Source: Crenalkalicoccus roseus | Lineage (GTDB): Bacteria; Pseudomonadota; Alphaproteobacteria; Acetobacterales; Acetobacteraceae | Assembly: GCF_004761865.1 (NCBI RefSeq) | Contig: NZ_SJDM01000009.1 | Coordinates: 1 to 64,000 of the forward strand | DNA: 64,000 nucleotides | Direction of reading: 5' to 3' | Shown here: piece after piece, positions 60,628-64,000 of the stretch | Position numbering within the stretch: position 1 is the first letter of the stretch | Layout of the letters: every line of letters begins with the position of its first letter | The notes under the pieces: generated by a model | The model's input: only the letters and a program-made list of their open reading frames with translations | What the model was told of the DNA's origin: nothing | Databases searched by the model: none | Position numbers and translations under genes: made by a program

Positions 60628-61947
60628 TCACGGGTAGGCGACGGCGCGCGGCCGCGCCGCCAAGCCCAGGGCGGGGAGCCTCGCCCCGCGCTCCTGCCGG
60701 ACCGCCTGCGCCACCAGCGCATGGGTGGCCGCCACCACGACGAGCAGCGTCCAGAAGAAGTCCCAGTACCCGAACGACAGGAACGTTCCTCCCACCAGAT
60801 AAGGAACGAATGCGACCTGCGTCATGCGCGCGAGATCGGAAGCCCATTGCAGGTCCGGCCGGCCGCGCGCCAGGCGGGTGATGCGCAGGGTGTAGAAGAC
60901 ACCGGCGAACAGGATGCCGAGCCAGACCAGGAAGGTCGGAAAGCCGTGCTCGCTCAGCACCTCCAGCCAGATGCTGTGGTCGGCCCGCGCCCGCACGCCG
61001 GGCGCGACCCGGTCCACGATGTCCTGCTGGTAGACGGCCTTGAAGCCGCCGCCGATCATGGGCCGCTCCATGGCGATCGCAAAGGCGGCCTGCCAGATGC
61101 GCACGCGGCCCATGGCCGACTGGTCCTCCTCATAGGTCTCGATCGTGCGCATGCGCTCGGTCCAGCTCTCGGGCATGAAGCTGATCGCCCCGGCGAGGGT
61201 GATGCCGATGACGATGCCGGCGAGGAGCTTGGTAAGGATCCCGCCCTTGGTACGAAGCCAGAGGAACAGCGCGGTCGCGGCCAGGGCGAGGAGGGCGCCG
61301 CGGGACTGGCTGCCGATCGCCGCGAACAGCGACAGCACCATGGCGGCGACCAGTCCCCAGCGGACCAGCCGGTGCGGCGACTGCAGGCGCAGGTAGTTCA
61401 TCAGCGGCAGCGCCACGAGCAGCCCGACCGCGAGGTGGTTGCGGTCGGCGATGATCGTGTGCGGGGGGCCGAGCACGATGTGCTGCCCGCCGGTGAGCAG
61501 GGTGAACAGGCCGCCGCGCACCCCGAAATAGCCGATGGCGATGACCATCAGCCACACCAGGGCGTGGATGCGCCAGCGGTCGGTCAGCAGGCAGGCGGTG
61601 AGCAGCAGCCCAAGAATGATCTTGATGACGCTTTCCCACTTCCCCCAGACGACGGCGGGCGGGGCGAGGGCGGTGAAGGAGGTGACGGTGACGCAGGCCA
61701 TCAGCACCACCAGCAGCACCGTCACCGCGTTGACCGGCAGCCGCCGCGGCTCGCGCGCGATGATGCAGCCGACGATGGTGACGCAGAACGCCATCGCCGC
61801 CACCGGCAGGGAGCCGACGAAGCCCCAGGCCAGCCGGTGCGGGTTCATGAAGGAGACCCACGACCACAGCAGCACGCCGACGAAGGGCCGCGCCGCCGCC
61901 AGCGGCAGCAGCGCCAGGATGAAGGCGGTGAGGCCGATGTCGCGCAA
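60628..61947 (-). CDS. Exosortase-A-associated O-glycosylation ligase (Wzy/WaaL-like)
   Basis: The 439-residue polytopic protein begins MRDIGLTAFILALLPLAAAR then PFVGVLLWSWVSFMNPHRLA, which matches the exosortase-A-linked ligase family (TIGR03097 type). About ten membrane helices are visible. The Wzy_C region contains AIGSQSRGALLALAATALFL, and the large periplasmic loop ends VRARADHSIWLEVLSEHGFP, with the Arg and His typical of O-antigen ligases. It would polymerise or transfer lipid-linked glycan in the inner membrane. The start is 6 bp after the prsT stop, so it is in the same operon. Confidence 0.92.
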   Translation of the reverse strand: MRDIGLTAFILALLPLAAARPFVGVLLWSWVSFMNPHRLAWGFVGSLPVAAMAFCVTIVGCIIAREPRRLPVNAVTVLLVVLMACVTVTSFTALAPPAVVWGKWESVIKIILGLLLTACLLTDRWRIHALVWLMVIAIGYFGVRGGLFTLLTGGQHIVLGPPHTIIADRNHLAVGLLVALPLMNYLRLQSPHRLVRWGLVAAMVLSLFAAIGSQSRGALLALAATALFLWLRTKGGILTKLLAGIVIGITLAGAISFMPESWTERMRTIETYEEDQSAMGRVRIWQAAFAIAMERPMIGGGFKAVYQQDIVDRVAPGVRARADHSIWLEVLSEHGFPTFLVWLGILFAGVFYTLRITRLARGRPDLQWASDLARMTQVAFVPYLVGGTFLSFGYWDFFWTLLVVVAATHALVAQAVRQERGARLPALGLAARPRAVAYP

Positions 61948-61953
61948 CGCTGC

Positions 61954-64000
61954 CTACCGTCCCGCGCGCAGCGCGGCCAGCAGCCGCTCCGCCTCCGCCC
62001 GCTCGGGGAAGGCGGCCTCCGTGGCGAGGAGGGGCTCCAGCACCTGCGCCGCCTCCGCGGGCCTGCCCGCCTCGCGCAGCGCGTAGGCCAGGCGATAGGC
62101 CTTCGCCGGGTCCGGCCCCTGGGCGCCGCGCGGCGCGGCGGCGGCGGCGCGCAACAGCGGCAGCGCCCGCTCGGCCTCGCCGTTGCGGGCCAGGATCCAG
62201 CCGAGCGTGTCGGCGGTCTCGGCGGTCGGCATCAGGAAATACGCCCGCTCGGCGAGCGCCCGTGCCCGCGCCGCGGCCTCCGGGCCGCCCCGCTCGCCGA
62301 GGATCCAGGCGAGGTTGTTGAGCGCCACCGCGTTGCGCGGCATGCGCTCCACCACCGTGTTCAGCCGCCGCTCCGCCTCGGCATAGCGCCCGGCGCCGAT
62401 GTCGAACTGCGCGAGAAGGTCGAGCGCCTCCGGGCTGTCCGGCTCGCGCTCGAGCCAGGCCTTGAGCGCCGCCTCGGCCTCCGCCGGCTGCCCCGCCGCG
62501 ACCCAGGCGGTGGCCTGGCGCAGCGCCAGCAGGACGGAAGGCGCCTCGGCATAGGCGGCGGCGAAGGCGCGCGCCGCCTCGGCCGGGCGGCGGGCGGAGA
62601 GCAGCAGGTCGCCGGGCAGCAGGCGCGCGGCGGGCTGCGCCGCCGGCTGGCGGGCGAGCTGCTCGGCGACGTTGAGCGCCGCCTCGAAGCCGCGCGCCTG
62701 CTGCACCAGCCCGACCAGGGTCTGCTGCAGCAGGACGTTGCCCGGCTGCAGCCGCAGCCCCTCCAGCACCAGCGCCTCCGCCCCCTGGACGTTGCCGGCG
62801 CGGTTCAGCAGCAGGGCGAGCTGGCGCCGCGCTGTGGCGTTCTGCGGCTCCTCGGCGAGCGCGGCGCGCGCCGCCGCCTCCGCCTCCTCCCAGCGCTCGA
62901 GCGCGGCATAGGCCTGGGAGCGGGCAAGCGGCAGCGCCGCGCCCCGGCCGGGCGCGCGCAGCGGCTCGGCCTCCAGCACCGCCACGGCACGGGCGGTCTC
63001 GCCGGCGCCGGCGAGCACGCTGGCGAGCGCCAGGGCCGGCGCCGGCTCGGCGGGGGCGGCGGCCTGGACGCGCTCCAGCGCCGCGCGGGCCGAGGCGGCA
63101 CGCGGCCCGCCGGAGCGGGCGAGCGCGCCCAGCCGGCCGAGCGCCTCGGCATTGGCGGGCTGGCGCTCCAGCACCTCGACGAGCAGCCGTTCGGCCTCCG
63201 CCGGCTCGCCCTGCGCCAGCAGCACGCGGGCCAGGCCGAGCCGGGCGGTGACGCTCTCGGGGTGGCTGCGCAGCACCGTCTCGAAGCTGGTCCGCGCCCC
63301 GGCCAGGTCGAGGCGCCCGAGGCGGATGGTGCCCTCCAGCACCCCCGCCGCCTCGCCGGCGCGCGCCGCCGGGTCGAGCCTCGCGAGCTCCGCCTCGGCG
63401 GCGGCGAGGTCGCCGCGGGTGAGCGCGGTCATGGCCAGCATCTCCCGCGCCCCGGCCTGGTCCGGCCGCAGCTCGAGCGAGCCCTGCGCCGCCTCCGCCG
63501 TGCCCGCGGGATCCCCCGCCGCGAGCCGCGCGGCGGCGAGGCGGGCGAGCAGGCCGGCATCGTTCGGCGCCAGCGCGACCGCCCTCTCGAACGCCGCCGC
63601 CGCCTCGCGCGGGCGCCCGGCGGCGGCATGGGCGCGGCCCAGCATGTCGAGCGCCTCGACATCCGCCGCGCCGCGATCGGCGAGGCGGGAGAGGGTGCCT
63701 GCCGCCGCGTCCGGCCGCCCGTCGGCCAGCTCCATCGAGGCCAGCAGCTTGGCCCCGCGCGGATCCTCGGGGCGGCGGGCGACGTGGCGCCGCGCCAGGT
63801 CCTCCGCCTGCGCCGCCTGGCCGAGCGCGCGCTTGGCCACGGCGGCGAACAGGAAGCCGTCGGGGAAATTGCCGAGCGCGGCGCCGAGGCGCTGGAAGGT
63901 CTCGTCGGCGGCGCGCCAGTCCTGCGCGCGCAGCAGCAGCACCCCGCGCATGTAGATCGCCGGCGCGTTGCCCGGCGCGGTGCGCAGCGCCGCCTCCACG
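61954..64000 (-). CDS. prsT: TPR-repeat protein PrsT of the exosortase system (5' end outside the window)
   Basis: The 681 residues present are almost entirely TPR-like helical hairpins, for example AEDLARRHVARRPEDPRGAK, AFERAVALAPNDAGLLARLA, GARTSFETVLRSHPESVTAR and AALKAWLEREPDSPEALDLL. PEP-CTERM-system TPR proteins (PrsT) are about 900 residues, with a signal peptide or lipobox at the N terminus. Both would lie beyond the right edge; the frame stays open to base 64000. It is encoded directly upstream of the O-ligase and probably serves as an outer-membrane or periplasmic scaffold for polysaccharide export. Confidence 0.88.
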   Translation of the reverse strand, partial: VEAALRTAPGNAPAIYMRGVLLLRAQDWRAADETFQRLGAALGNFPDGFLFAAVAKRALGQAAQAEDLARRHVARRPEDPRGAKLLASMELADGRPDAAAGTLSRLADRGAADVEALDMLGRAHAAAGRPREAAAAFERAVALAPNDAGLLARLAAARLAAGDPAGTAEAAQGSLELRPDQAGAREMLAMTALTRGDLAAAEAELARLDPAARAGEAAGVLEGTIRLGRLDLAGARTSFETVLRSHPESVTARLGLARVLLAQGEPAEAERLLVEVLERQPANAEALGRLGALARSGGPRAASARAALERVQAAAPAEPAPALALASVLAGAGETARAVAVLEAEPLRAPGRGAALPLARSQAYAALERWEEAEAAARAALAEEPQNATARRQLALLLNRAGNVQGAEALVLEGLRLQPGNVLLQQTLVGLVQQARGFEAALNVAEQLARQPAAQPAARLLPGDLLLSARRPAEAARAFAAAYAEAPSVLLALRQATAWVAAGQPAEAEAALKAWLEREPDSPEALDLLAQFDIGAGRYAEAERRLNTVVERMPRNAVALNNLAWILGERGGPEAAARARALAERAYFLMPTAETADTLGWILARNGEAERALPLLRAAAAAPRGAQGPDPAKAYRLAYALREAGRPAEAAQVLEPLLATEAAFPERAEAERLLAALRAGR

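Overview
The window is GC-rich (about 70 % by eye) DNA from an alphaproteobacterium. The initiator tRNA type, the abundance of TTT and TRAP carboxylate transporters, an exosortase-A (PEP-CTERM) polysaccharide locus and a RepA/iteron plasmid replicon together suggest Rhodospirillales, most likely an Acetobacteraceae member of the Roseomonas kind. That placement is inference from gene content, not a computed phylogeny.

Layout. (1) 0-7 kb: tRNA-fMet, the C-terminal stump of an SLC13 anion transporter, then a small surface-glycan cluster: a frameshifted two-domain glycosyltransferase, a methyltransferase with a coiled-coil tail, UDP-GlcNAc 2-epimerase wecB, and a divergent glycosyltransferase. 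(2) 7.2-18.3 kb: a carboxylate utilisation island. An isocitrate-lyase-family lyase, a tripartite tricarboxylate transporter (tctCBA) and a LeuCD-type hydro-lyase lie on the minus strand. They are adjacent to a GntR/FCD regulator carrying two HTH domains and face an SDR dehydrogenase plus a TRAP transporter (dctPQM) on the plus strand. (3) 18.4-21.4 kb: a multi-PAS GGDEF-EAL cyclic-di-GMP protein. (4) 21.4-25.1 kb: a decayed heme/iron uptake locus (intact-looking Fur box, hmuV fragment, TonB-receptor remnant) split by a mobile module with a tyrosine recombinase and an Api92-like protein. (5) 25.2-28.4 kb: a complete plasmid replicon with parA, a parA-coupled partner, iterons, DnaA box, AT-rich stretch and repA. 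(6) 28.5-64 kb: a polysaccharide and PEP-CTERM region. It holds the initiating sugar-phosphate transferase, glycosyltransferases, a GT4-deacetylase fusion, a FemAB-like acyltransferase, two PEP-CTERM proteins each with a near-perfect sigma-54 promoter, VanZ-like and GT2 proteins, two paralogous secreted RIFT-barrel proteins, GH65, a kinase-like membrane protein, asnB, the exosortase-A-associated O-ligase and the TPR protein PrsT (cut by the right edge). A PEPC-like protein, a Baeyer-Villiger-type monooxygenase and an SF2 helicase sit among them.

How it works together. The 28.5-64 kb genes would make, modify, polymerise or ligate and export an exopolysaccharide coupled to PEP-CTERM protein sorting. 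The exosortase xrtA and the sigma-54 activator (prsR/prsK) expected for such a system are not in the window. The replicon in the middle means either that the whole molecule is a chromid or megaplasmid carrying glycan genes, or that a plasmid integrated into a chromosome. The tRNA-fMet, ppc-like and leuCD-like genes do not decide between these.
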